Shown piece after piece: positions 7,727 to 15,249 of a stretch of DNA of 64,000 nt. The stretch spans positions 10,172,001 to 10,236,000 of the forward strand of contig NZ_CP107841.1 of assembly GCF_036346855.1 (NCBI RefSeq). Reading direction: 5' to 3'. Within the stretch, counting starts at the first letter, position 1, and every line of letters starts with the position of its first letter. A program made the translations under genes and the position numbers. The notes beneath the pieces were generated by a model. The model did not search any database and had not been told where the DNA came from. It saw nothing but the letters and a program-made list of their open reading frames with translations. The DNA is from Streptomyces europaeiscabiei. Its GTDB lineage: Bacteria; Actinomycetota; Actinomycetes; Streptomycetales; Streptomycetaceae.

Positions 7727-10561
7727 ATGCCCACTCAAGCACAGTCCGGGACAGGAGAAACCCCGAAGGACTCGTCGACGGCATCCCGTGAGGATCTCGC
7801 CGCCGCTCTTCGCGCGGTGGGAGTCGAGTTCGACGACTCGCCGCTGGCACGGGCTCTGTACTCCTCCGACGCGAGCTTGTACCGCGTCGTCCCGTCCACG
7901 GTCGTGCAGGCACGCAACGCCGAGGACGTGATCGCGGCCCGCCAGGTGGCGAGTGAGCTGCGGGTTCCGGTCACGATGCGGGGTGCGGGCACCAGCATCT
8001 CAGGCAACGCGGTCGGCAGCGGCATCGTCGTCGACACCCGCCGGTTCGACCGGGTACTCGACATCGACCCGGTCGCACGTACGGCCCGGGTGGAACCGGG
8101 CGTGGTGCACGCGGACCTGCAGCGCGCGGCAGCGCCGCACGGGCTGCGCTTCGGACCGGACCCGTCCTCACACAGCCGCTGCACGATCGGCGGGATGATC
8201 GGGAACAACGCCTGTGGGTCGCGGGCCCTGGGCTACGGGCGGACGGTGGACAACGTCGAGTCGCTGCGCGTGCTGTACGGCAATGGCGAGCTGGCCCTTG
8301 AGCAAGGCGGTCGGCCCGGCGGTGCCACCGCCAGGCGTCTGGCGGCCGTCGGGGACGCGAATCTGCTCCATCTGCGTACCGAGTTCGGCCGCTTCGGCCG
8401 CCAGGTCAGCGGATACGGCCTGGAACACCTGCTGCCCGAGCGGCGCCGCATCGAACGGTTCCTCGTCGGCAGCGAAGGGTCGCTGGCCACGGTCCTCGAG
8501 GCGACCGTTCGGCTGGTCGACGACCGGGTCGAGCGCCGGATGCTGGTGCTCGGGTATCCGACGATGGCCGACGCGGCCGATGCGGTACCGGCGCTGCTGG
8601 CCGCCGTACCGGGTCGGCTCATCGCGTGCGAGGGCATGGACGCGCGCATCGTCGATCTGGTGCGCGAGAAGGGTTCGCCGGTTCCCGACCTGCCGAGGGG
8701 AAGTGGTTGGCTGTTCGCGGAGGTGGCCGGCGAGGACGCGCTGGATTCGGTGCGGCGGCTAGTCGCCGCCGGCGCCGCACTGGACAGCAGGCTGATCGAC
8801 GACCCGCGCGAGGCGGCCGCGCTGTGGCGTATCCGTGAGGACGGCGCCGGGCTGGCGGGCAGGTCGCTGGCGACGCCGGCGTACGGGGGATGGGAGGACG
8901 CCGCCGTTCCGCCGGAGCACCTCGGTGCGTGGCTGCGTGACTTCGAGGAACTGTTGCGAGCTCACGGCCTTCAGGGCATTCCGTACGGGCACTTCGGCGA
9001 CGGCTGTATCCACTGCCGCATCGACTTCCCCTTCCAGCCCGGCGAGCCCGCTTCGGCCGGGGTGTTCCGCGACTTCATGACGGCCTGTGCGACACGGCTG
9101 CGCGACTACCGCGGCACGCTGTCGGGGGAGCACGGTGACGGCCGGGTCCGCGGCGAGCTGTTGCCACTGATGTACGACGAGGCGTCCCTCACCCTGTTCC
9201 AGCAGGTCAAGGCGGTCTGCGACCCCGACGGCATCCTGAACCCGGGCATCATCGCCGACCCGGTTCCGATCACCGACGGCCTGCGCCCGGTGCGTCCTCA
9301 GGCGCCGGTGCGTTCCGGTCTGCGGCTGGTGCACGACGACGGAGACCTCGGGGCCGCGGTGCATCGCTGCACCGGCGTGGGGACGTGCGTGGCGCCGAGG
9401 ACCGCCGGGGTGATGTGCCCCTCCTATCTCGCCACGAGGAACGAGCGGGACTCGACCCGCGGCCGCGCCCGGGTGCTTCAGGAGGCGCTCGACGGTGGAC
9501 TGCTGCTCGGTGGTCTCCGGGACCCTGCCGTCACGGAGGCACTCGACCTGTGCCTCGCGTGCAAAGGCTGCGCGAGCGACTGCCCCAGCGGCGTCGACAT
9601 GGCCACGTACAAGTCCGAGGTGCTGCACCAGCGGCACGACGTCGCCGGGGTGAGGCGACCGCGGTCGCACACGTTCCTCGGACAGCTCCCGAAGTGGGCC
9701 CGGCTCACCGCGCCGCTGGCGTCGGCGGCCAACGTGCTCCTGCGCGTCAAGCCGCTCGCCGGCCTGGTCAAATGGGTCGCGGGCATCGACCACCGGCGGT
9801 CCGTGCCGAAGTTCGCCTCCCCCACCCTCAGGAAGGCGACGTACGCATCTCGCACCGCGGACGCGTCGGCCGACGTGTGGATCTGGGCCGACTCCTTCAC
9901 CGACCACTTCTTCCCGGAGTCCGGCCTGGCGGCGATCCGGTTCCTGGAGTCGCACGGCCTCGCGGTCCGTGTCATCCGGGAGGACGCCTGTTGCGGCCTG
10001 ACCTGGATCACGACCGGTCGGCTCGACCAGGCGCGGAGCATCGTGAGCCGGACGGTGCGGACGCTCGCGCCCTACATCCGCACTGGGATTCCGGTGGTGG
10101 CGCTGGAGCCGTCCTGTGTCGCGTCGCTGCGCAGCGACGCGAGCGAGCTGTGCGACGCCCAGGAGGCGGACGTGGTGGCCGCGGGGGTACTGACCTTCGC
10201 GGAGCTGGTCGAGCGCCTCGACCTGCCCCTGCCGGACCTGACCGGCGTGGAGGTGGTCGCGCAGCCTCACTGCCACCAGAGCGCGGTCATCGGCTGGGAC
10301 ACCGACCAGCGTCTGCTGGAGAGGGCCGGCGCGACCGTCACCAAGGTGCGGGGATGCTGTGGCCTGGCGGGCAACTTCGGTGTGGAGAAGGGGCACTACG
10401 AGGTCAGCGTGGCGGTCGCCGAGACGCATCTTCTGCCGGCGGTGCGAGCACACACGGACGCGGTGTTCCTGGCGGACGGTATGTCCTGCCGAGTCCAGCT
10501 CGACGACCTGGCCGACGTGTCGACCCAGCACCTGGCCGAACTGTTCGCCTCCCGCGTCTGA
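7727..10561 (+). CDS. FAD-linked oxidase / Fe-S two-domain 2-hydroxyacid dehydrogenase (YdiJ/Dld-like)
   Basis: 944 residues. The N-terminal PCMH-type FAD-binding domain (about residues 40-230, with GAGTSISGNAVGSGIVV and IGGMIGNNACGSRALGYGRT) is followed by the FAD-linked oxidase C-terminal domain (~240-520, with HFGDGCIHCRIDF and LSGEHGDGRVRGE). Next are two 4Fe-4S motifs (CTGVGTCVAP... near residue 548 and CLACKGCASDCPSG near 609), then two CCG cysteine-rich domains (EDACCGLTW near 753, GCCGLAGNFG near 877). This architecture is that of membrane-associated D-lactate or D-2-hydroxyglutarate dehydrogenases that pass electrons to the respiratory chain. The exact hydroxyacid is not evident. ATG at 7727 lacks a Shine-Dalgarno site; TTG at 7721 is an alternative. 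Confidence 0.88.
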   Translation: MPTQAQSGTGETPKDSSTASREDLAAALRAVGVEFDDSPLARALYSSDASLYRVVPSTVVQARNAEDVIAARQVASELRVPVTMRGAGTSISGNAVGSGIVVDTRRFDRVLDIDPVARTARVEPGVVHADLQRAAAPHGLRFGPDPSSHSRCTIGGMIGNNACGSRALGYGRTVDNVESLRVLYGNGELALEQGGRPGGATARRLAAVGDANLLHLRTEFGRFGRQVSGYGLEHLLPERRRIERFLVGSEGSLATVLEATVRLVDDRVERRMLVLGYPTMADAADAVPALLAAVPGRLIACEGMDARIVDLVREKGSPVPDLPRGSGWLFAEVAGEDALDSVRRLVAAGAALDSRLIDDPREAAALWRIREDGAGLAGRSLATPAYGGWEDAAVPPEHLGAWLRDFEELLRAHGLQGIPYGHFGDGCIHCRIDFPFQPGEPASAGVFRDFMTACATRLRDYRGTLSGEHGDGRVRGELLPLMYDEASLTLFQQVKAVCDPDGILNPGIIADPVPITDGLRPVRPQAPVRSGLRLVHDDGDLGAAVHRCTGVGTCVAPRTAGVMCPSYLATRNERDSTRGRARVLQEALDGGLLLGGLRDPAVTEALDLCLACKGCASDCPSGVDMATYKSEVLHQRHDVAGVRRPRSHTFLGQLPKWARLTAPLASAANVLLRVKPLAGLVKWVAGIDHRRSVPKFASPTLRKATYASRTADASADVWIWADSFTDHFFPESGLAAIRFLESHGLAVRVIREDACCGLTWITTGRLDQARSIVSRTVRTLAPYIRTGIPVVALEPSCVASLRSDASELCDAQEADVVAAGVLTFAELVERLDLPLPDLTGVEVVAQPHCHQSAVIGWDTDQRLLERAGATVTKVRGCCGLAGNFGVEKGHYEVSVAVAETHLLPAVRAHTDAVFLADGMSCRVQLDDLADVSTQHLAELFASRV

Positions 10562-11050
10562 GTCCGGGCCGTCCGGCTGCCTGCGTCGACCTGACGAGGC
10601 GGCCGTCAGATCCTGCCGAATCCTGCCGAAACGACCGTCGGCGTGGTGAGCTCCGCACGGCCGATGTGGTGAGTTCCGCGCGGCGCGACGGGCGGAGCCG
10701 TCGGCGCGTTCAACGTGATCACCTGGAGCACGCCGAGGTGGCCGCCGTCCCCGTGGCCCTGCACCTCGACAACGTCTCCACCGCCTGAATCGTCCCCGCC
10801 GAATGCCCCGCCCGGCGCGGTGGGCGCACGCCCAGGGGGGTGTGGGCAGAGGTGGAACTCCGCGAGACGGGCGGTCAGGTGTCGCCCCCCGACCACTGAC
10901 GCAGGGTATCGGGCGGTCGGCGGGGGAGCGGTCGTATCCGTGGGATCCGGCTCCCCAGGACGTCCCCAGGAAGTCGGTACGAGCTGCTGGCAGTTCCCCG
11001 ATCTTCCTGACGACGTTGCACTCCGAGTGGATCAATATCTGTACTCGTGA
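10562..11050 (+). other. Intergenic region upstream of the cold-shock gene leader
   Basis: No gene is supported here. A perfect direct repeat AATCCTGCCGAA-type duplication (ATCCTGCCGA at 10610-10630) lies just after the dehydrogenase stop. Reading frames on both strands have poor composition and no family resemblance. Confidence 0.4.
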
Positions 11051-11084
11051 GGTGAGAGTTTGACGGACCCTGTGGTGAGAGTTT
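11051..11084 (+). repeat. 11-bp direct repeat upstream of the cold-shock gene
   Basis: GGTGAGAGTTT occurs at 11051-11061 and again at 11074-11084, 23 bp apart, in the comparatively AT-rich stretch ahead of the csp gene. A two-turn spacing is compatible with a regulator-binding site, but nothing else supports this. Confidence 0.5.
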
Positions 11085-11184
11085 TTGCCGCGATGAGCAA
11101 AGTGGAATTATGTAACGTGCGCAGCCCCTTGCAGCGTGCTACTCTGATGTCAGTTGCAGTTGTGGTTCCCAAAACTTCAAGTGC

Positions 11185-11216
11185 CCCACACGGCTCCAGC
11201 CGGTGGGAGCGCTTTT
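11185..11216 (+). promoter_or_regulatory. Hairpin plus T-run in the presumed 5' leader of the cold-shock gene
   Basis: CCCAC-(A)-CGGC, loop TCCA, GCCG-GTGGG (11185-11207) forms a stable stem with one bulge. It is followed within six bases by GCTTTTG, so it resembles an intrinsic terminator about 110 bases before the csp start codon. In a cold-shock mRNA this could act as an attenuator or a thermosensitive structure (inference). The transcript start is not known, so placing it in the leader is an assumption. Confidence 0.5.
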
Positions 11217-11316
11217 GTATTTCCGGCCATTTCCGGACGGGGTAATCATCGCGGCGACACGGAATCTGCGCAGTGTGGATTTCGATGTACTGCCCCCCCC
11301 TCAAAGGAGATATGGC

Positions 11317-11520
11317 ATGGCTGCTGGCACCGTTAAGTGGTTCAACGCGGAAAAGGGCTTCGGCTTCATCGAGCAGGACGGCGGCGGCCCCGACGTGTTC
11401 GCCCACTACTCGAACATCGCCGCCCAGGGCTTCCGTGAGCTGCTCGAGGGCCAGAAGGTGAACTTCGACATCGCGCAGGGCCAGAAGGGCCCGACGGCCG
11501 AGAACATCGTTCCGGCCTGA
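11317..11520 (+). CDS. Cold-shock domain protein (CspA family)
   Basis: 67 residues covering a complete cold-shock (OB-fold) domain. RNP1 (KGFGFIEQD) and RNP2 (DVFAHYSNI) are intact, and the protein begins [14 protein letters not shown]. Such proteins bind single-stranded RNA/DNA in the cytoplasm and melt mRNA structure. The ATG at 11317 follows AAAGGAGATATGGC; the ATG five bases earlier is out of frame. An 18-bp perfect stem terminator follows. The DEAD-box helicase, CBS protein and SCO5918-family genes downstream form a cold-response neighbourhood that I remember as conserved in Streptomyces. Confidence 0.97.
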   Translation: MAAGTVKWFNAEKGFGFIEQDGGGPDVFAHYSNIAAQGFRELLEGQKVNFDIAQGQKGPTAENIVPA

Positions 11521-11528
11521 CGCGCACG

Positions 11529-11573
11529 TTGTAGCTGGGGCCCGCATCCTAGGGGTGCGGGCCCCAGCTACAA
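11529..11573 (+). terminator. Strong terminator after csp
   Basis: A perfect 18-bp inverted repeat, TTGTAGCTGGGGCCCGCA at 11529-11546 and its complement at 11556-11573, with a 9-base loop, starts nine bases after the csp stop. Confidence 0.9.
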
Positions 11574-11643
11574 GCATTTCCCGCAGCGGTGTCACCGGCG
11601 GGACGACGCGGAGGAATCCGCATTCTTACCACACGCGGCCCCT

Positions 11644-11672
11644 CCTTCAGGATGCCACGCGGATCCTGAAGG
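11644..11672 (+). promoter_or_regulatory. Stem-loop in the leader region of the DEAD-box helicase gene
   Basis: A perfect 10-bp stem, CCTTCAGGAT at 11644-11653 and ATCCTGAAGG at 11663-11672, with a 9-base loop. It lies in the 280-base AT-richer gap between the csp terminator and the helicase start, about 185 bases before the ATG. A long structured leader is common in cold-inducible mRNAs (family knowledge), so a regulatory role is plausible but unproven. Confidence 0.45.
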
Positions 11673-11856
11673 GCTACGCCGCAGTCGGCGCCCGAGTTAC
11701 ACCTCCAGCGCCTCACTCATTTCAGCACCTGCGCCAGCGCGGATTCCCGTCCGGCCGGATGTGCTTTATTTCGCTATCGGTCCATACTTGTAATTCTCCA
11801 TGCCGCTCATCGCTGCGGGAATTCCTTGATATGTGCCACATCGAGGAAGGTTCCGC

Positions 11857-13350
11857 ATGAACCGCACACGAACGAACAACCGCTCCGCCCGCACCCGCAA
11901 TGGCAGTGCCGACGCCACCAAGGGCGGCAGCCGTTTCAGCTCGCAGGCACCGCGCCGTTCCGGCGCGCCTGCCCGTTCCGGCGGTTACGGCCGCCGACCC
12001 GCCGCGGTGCAGGGTGAGTTCGCTCTCCCCGAAACGATCACCCCGGCGCTGCCTTCCGTCGAGAACTTCGCCGAGCTCGCCATGCCCGAGCAGCTTCTGG
12101 CCGAACTCGGCAAGCAGGGGGTGACCGCGCCGTTCCCGATCCAGGGCGCGACGCTGCCGAACTCTCTGGCGGGCCGTGACGTTCTGGGGCGCGGACGGAC
12201 CGGTTCCGGCAAGACCCTCGCCTTCGGCCTCGCCCTGCTGGCCCGCACCGCCGGACAGCGGGCCGAGCCCCGCCAGCCGCTGGGGTTGATCCTCGTACCG
12301 ACGCGGGAGCTGGCCCAGCAGGTGACCGACGCGCTCACTCCGTACGCCCGCTCCCTCAGGCTGCGGATGGCCACGGTGGTGGGCGGAATGTCGATCGGCA
12401 AGCAGGCCGGCGCGCTGCGCGGCGGGGCAGAGGTCGTCGTCGCGACCCCGGGCCGGCTGAAGGACCTCATCGATCGTGGCGACTGCCGACTGAACCAAGT
12501 CGGCATCACGGTGCTGGACGAGGCCGACCAGATGGCTGACATGGGGTTCATGCCGCAGGTCACCGCGCTGCTCGACCAGGTGCGTCCGGAGGGGCAGCGG
12601 ATGCTGTTCTCCGCCACCCTGGACCGTAACGTCGACCTGCTGGTGCGCCGCTATCTGACCGACCCCGTCGTGCACTCGGTCGACCCGTCGGCCGGTGCAG
12701 TCACGACGATGGAACACCACGTCCTGCACGTCCACGGTGCCGACAAGCACGCCGCCACCGTGGAGATCGCCGCCCGCGACGGCCGCGTGATCATGTTCCT
12801 GGACACCAAGCACGCCGTCGACCGGCTGACCCAGGACCTGCTCAACAGCGGGGTACGGGCCGCCGCGCTGCACGGCGGCAAGTCGCAGCCGCAGCGCACC
12901 CGCACACTTGCGCAGTTCAAGACCGGGCACGTCAGCGTGCTGGTCGCGACCAATGTCGCGGCGCGCGGCATCCACGTCGACAACCTCGACCTCGTCGTCA
13001 ACGTCGACCCGCCGACCGACCACAAGGACTATCTCCACCGCGGTGGCCGTACGGCCCGTGCCGGAGAGTCCGGCAGCGTGGTCACCCTGGTCACACCGAA
13101 CCAGCGTCGCGGCATGGTCCGCCTCATGGCGGACGCCGGAATCCGGCCGCAGACCACCCAGGTCCGTTCGGGCGACGAGGCCCTGAGCCAGATCACCGGC
13201 GCCCAGGCCCCGTCCGGCATCCCGGTCGTCATCACCGCACCGGTGGTCGAACGCCCCAAGCGCAGCACCTCCTCCCGAGGCCGCCGCCGCCCCGCTTCGG
13301 CGACCCGGCGCGCGCCCGTACGCCAGTCCGGCTACGACGCGGCGGCCTAG
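11857..13350 (+). CDS. DEAD-box RNA helicase
   Basis: 497 residues. A basic, Ser/Arg/Gly-rich N-terminal tail (~1-55) precedes a complete helicase core: Q motif FPIQGATLPNSL, motif I GRTGSGKT, Ia PTRELAQQ, Ib ATPGR, II DEAD, III SAT, V ATNVAARGIHV and VI HRGGRTARAG. The C-terminal tail is again basic (SRGRRRP). It would unwind RNA duplexes, typically in ribosome assembly or mRNA turnover at low temperature. ATG 11857 follows GAGGAAGG; a GTG at 11833 is in frame but lacks a site. Its position between csp and the SCO5918-family gene supports a cold-shock role. Confidence 0.96.
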   Translation: MNRTRTNNRSARTRNGSADATKGGSRFSSQAPRRSGAPARSGGYGRRPAAVQGEFALPETITPALPSVENFAELAMPEQLLAELGKQGVTAPFPIQGATLPNSLAGRDVLGRGRTGSGKTLAFGLALLARTAGQRAEPRQPLGLILVPTRELAQQVTDALTPYARSLRLRMATVVGGMSIGKQAGALRGGAEVVVATPGRLKDLIDRGDCRLNQVGITVLDEADQMADMGFMPQVTALLDQVRPEGQRMLFSATLDRNVDLLVRRYLTDPVVHSVDPSAGAVTTMEHHVLHVHGADKHAATVEIAARDGRVIMFLDTKHAVDRLTQDLLNSGVRAAALHGGKSQPQRTRTLAQFKTGHVSVLVATNVAARGIHVDNLDLVVNVDPPTDHKDYLHRGGRTARAGESGSVVTLVTPNQRRGMVRLMADAGIRPQTTQVRSGDEALSQITGAQAPSGIPVVITAPVVERPKRSTSSRGRRRPASATRRAPVRQSGYDAAA

Positions 13351-13396
13351 AACCTTCGTGATCAGGAAGCTGACCCATCTCTGCAGGAGGCACCTT

Positions 13397-13801
13397 TTGA
13401 CGTTGGTTCAGATGCAGCCCCGCCCGGCGGGCGCCAACCCCGTGCACAGGACGGCGGTAGAGGTCATGGACGCGGCCGGACCGCAGGTCTGTGACGACAT
13501 GAGCGTCGAGGTGGCCCTGGCCGTCATGACCGCCGCACGCACGGGCCGACTGGTCGTCTGCGACCAGGACGACCAGTACATCGGCGTGGTCACCCAGGGC
13601 GAACTCACCGCCGTCCGTGAAAGCTCGGCGTACACGGATCGCGTCCGCCTGCGCGACATCCTCGACGACCACGGATCGTTCACCTCGCCCGTGAGCACGA
13701 GGGGCGAAGTCGAGTACGCGAAGCGCCACCTCCGGCTCGGTGTCCTGCCGGTCGTCGACATGCAAGGCGGCGCCCTCGGCGTCGTCGGCCTCGCCCACTG
13801 A
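13397..13801 (+). CDS. CBS-domain-like small protein
   Basis: 134 residues with two CBS-like repeats: VMDAAGPQVCDDMSVEVALAVM... GRLVVCDQDDQYIGVVTQGEL, then DILDDHGSFTSPVS... LGVLPVVDMQGGALGVV. CBS pairs usually bind adenosine nucleotides and modulate a partner. The TTG at 13397 is chosen because CAGGAGG ends six bases before it; the in-frame site at 13358 has no ribosome site. The gene lies 46 bases after the helicase stop and 49 before the SCO5918-family start, so all three are probably co-transcribed. Confidence 0.8.
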   Translation: MTLVQMQPRPAGANPVHRTAVEVMDAAGPQVCDDMSVEVALAVMTAARTGRLVVCDQDDQYIGVVTQGELTAVRESSAYTDRVRLRDILDDHGSFTSPVSTRGEVEYAKRHLRLGVLPVVDMQGGALGVVGLAH

Positions 13802-13850
13802 ACCGCATCATCCTTGGTCGGACCCTCCCCTCTATCCCTTGTGAGGCCTC

Positions 13851-14159
13851 ATGCGCTGCGTCATCGCCCGCTTCCCCTTCGAGCTCACCAAGAGCGGTGT
13901 GCTGGAGTCGATGAAGGGCATCAAGCCCGAACCGGGCTCCGGCGAGACCGTGACCATCGGCCGCCGGCACTACCCCGTCAAGCAGGTCGGCGAGGTCATC
14001 ACCCGTCAGGACCGCCGTGACTTCACGGCCGGCGAAGTCCTGCGGGCCATGACTCAGCTGGGCTTCACCTGCCGCCCCCTCCCCGAGGCCGCGCCCGTAA
14101 GCCTCCTCAGCCCGCTCCAGAAAGCCTCCGCGATGCTCGGCACCTCTGTGTCCGTCTGA
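13851..14159 (+). CDS. SCO5918-family protein
   Basis: 102 residues beginning MRCVIARFPFELTKSGVLES and containing VTIGRRHYPVKQVGEVITRQ. I recognise this as the conserved actinomycete SCO5918 family (from memory), which is found beside cold-shock and DEAD-box genes. The biochemical function is unknown to me. The protein is small, cytoplasmic and has no membrane segment. It ends the run of same-strand genes and is followed 39 bases later by a strong hairpin. Confidence 0.82.
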   Translation: MRCVIARFPFELTKSGVLESMKGIKPEPGSGETVTIGRRHYPVKQVGEVITRQDRRDFTAGEVLRAMTQLGFTCRPLPEAAPVSLLSPLQKASAMLGTSVSV

Positions 14160-14197
14160 CCGAGGAAACAGGCACGAACCGACCCCTCAGCAGCAGT

Positions 14198-14232
14198 GTG
14201 GGCCCGACCGGTATTACACCGGTCGGGCCCAC
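14198..14232. terminator. Bidirectional terminator between SCO5918-family and GvpU-like genes
   Basis: A perfect 15-bp inverted repeat, GTGGGCCCGACCGGT (14198-14212) and its complement (14218-14232), loop ATTAC, lies between convergent genes and can serve both. Confidence 0.88.
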
Positions 14233-14266
14233 GCTGTGTGCAATGGATTCCCGCAGCAGCGGTTGC

Positions 14267-14623
14267 TCAGTGGTCGGAGTAGCTGAAGTCGCCCATGGTC
14301 CAGGCGCTGACGTCCTCGATCGCGACCCGGTACATCCCGCCCGTCTCGGGGATGCCCACCGTGCCCTGCAGGATCCGGGCGACGTGGAAGTGCAGATGCG
14401 TAGGTGGCTCGTTCTTCGTGGGGGTATCGAAGACGGCGGAGAACTCGCTCAAGCGGTCCGAATCCATGAGCACATCCGACACCCTCTGCCTCCACACTGC
14501 TTCGGGAGCCAGCCGACCGGTGATGACAGCACCACCGGTGACCACGGTCAGGGACATCTGATTGCTCTGCCCGGACTCGACCAGGGCGGCGACGTCAACG
14601 AGCAGCTCGTCAGGCTTCGACAT
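14267..14623 (-). CDS. GvpU-like accessory gas vesicle protein (orphan)
   Basis: 118 residues. The first half (LLVDVAALVESGQSN.MSLTVVTGGAVITGRLA) and the C-terminal blocks (PPTHLHFHVARIL and RVAIEDVSAWTMGDFSYSD) resemble GvpU, an accessory protein of gas vesicle clusters that in Bacillus promotes vesicle clustering. No gvpA or other gvp gene is in this window, so this would be an orphan copy. The assignment is by eye and moderate. ATG 14623 has no Shine-Dalgarno site, but a perfect TATAAT lies 7 bases upstream, which suggests leaderless translation. Confidence 0.55.
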   Translation of the reverse strand: MSKPDELLVDVAALVESGQSNQMSLTVVTGGAVITGRLAPEAVWRQRVSDVLMDSDRLSEFSAVFDTPTKNEPPTHLHFHVARILQGTVGIPETGGMYRVAIEDVSAWTMGDFSYSDH

Positions 14624-14636
14624 GAGCCAGATTATA
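14624..14636 (-). promoter_or_regulatory. Putative -10 element for a leaderless GvpU-like transcript
   Basis: Consensus TATAAT on the minus strand (14636-14631) ends 7 bases before the ATG, so transcription would begin at or next to the start codon. I see no good -35 hexamer at 17-18 bp. Confidence 0.45.
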
Positions 14637-14879
14637 TTCGCCAACCGCCTCGCTGCTTCGGCGGTCGCGCTATTGAGCAAGGAGGTCACTCACGGTCCTG
14701 CCGCCGGAGGCCTGCGGTGACGCGGGCGAGGCGCTCGACCATGAGCCGGCCGACACCTCCGGTGCCGCCGTTCAGGTCAGGGGTGCGCGGTCGATTCCCG
14801 TGTGCAGCGGCCGCCGTGGCACAGAGGCCCTGTAGTCGGCGGCCGCCCGTCTCGGACCGGCGGCGCATGGGGCGTGACC

Positions 14880-15126
14880 ACTGGCCCGGACCGACACGAC
14901 TGCCACACTGCGCGGTCCGAGCCGCTGGGCGGTGGCCGTCGCCCGCGCCGCCGTCGTGGCGGTGGCCGCCTGGCGTACCGCGGCCCCTGCCACGGAATCC
15001 GAGCCGCAGCCGGACTCGGGGACCACGATCAACGATGTACGACAGGACCCGGAGTAGGTCCGGGACCACTGGACGTCCGAGCGGATGAAGGAAGTGGACA
15101 ACGCGCCCATGCCGAAGCCCGCCTGA
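14880..15126 (+). pseudogene. Remnant resembling the leader of a secreted trypsin-like protease
   Basis: One frame reads a signal-peptide-like stretch (RWAVAVARAAVVAVAAW), then PATESEPQPDSGTTINDVRQ, a TAG at 15055, and in the same frame VRDHWTSERMKEVDNAPMPK to a TGA at 15124. The WT.ERM motif after a secretory leader is typical of the propeptide of Streptomyces secreted serine peptidases (from memory). No catalytic domain follows. I read this as a decayed fragment. The rest of 14690-15249 shows nothing else. Confidence 0.35.
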
Positions 15127-15249
15127 GGGCGGGCGAGTCCGCCGCAAGACGGCACCCATGGACGTGGGGCGGAGAGTCCAACCGCACCCCGGGGTGCCGG
15201 GGTGGTACCTGAGCCGGAGTCCCTTGGGGTGACACCGGGTTGTGAGGGG

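Noticed and set aside
8759..11035. Very long minus-strand open frame (758 codons) opposite the FAD/Fe-S dehydrogenase
   Set aside because: Its composition is arginine/histidine/glycine-rich with no domain, and the plus strand carries an unmistakable complete enzyme.
15184..15197. Palindrome GCACCCCGGGGTGC downstream of the kinase gene
   Set aside because: It is short, has no loop and no supporting context as a terminator or operator; such palindromes are frequent at this GC content.
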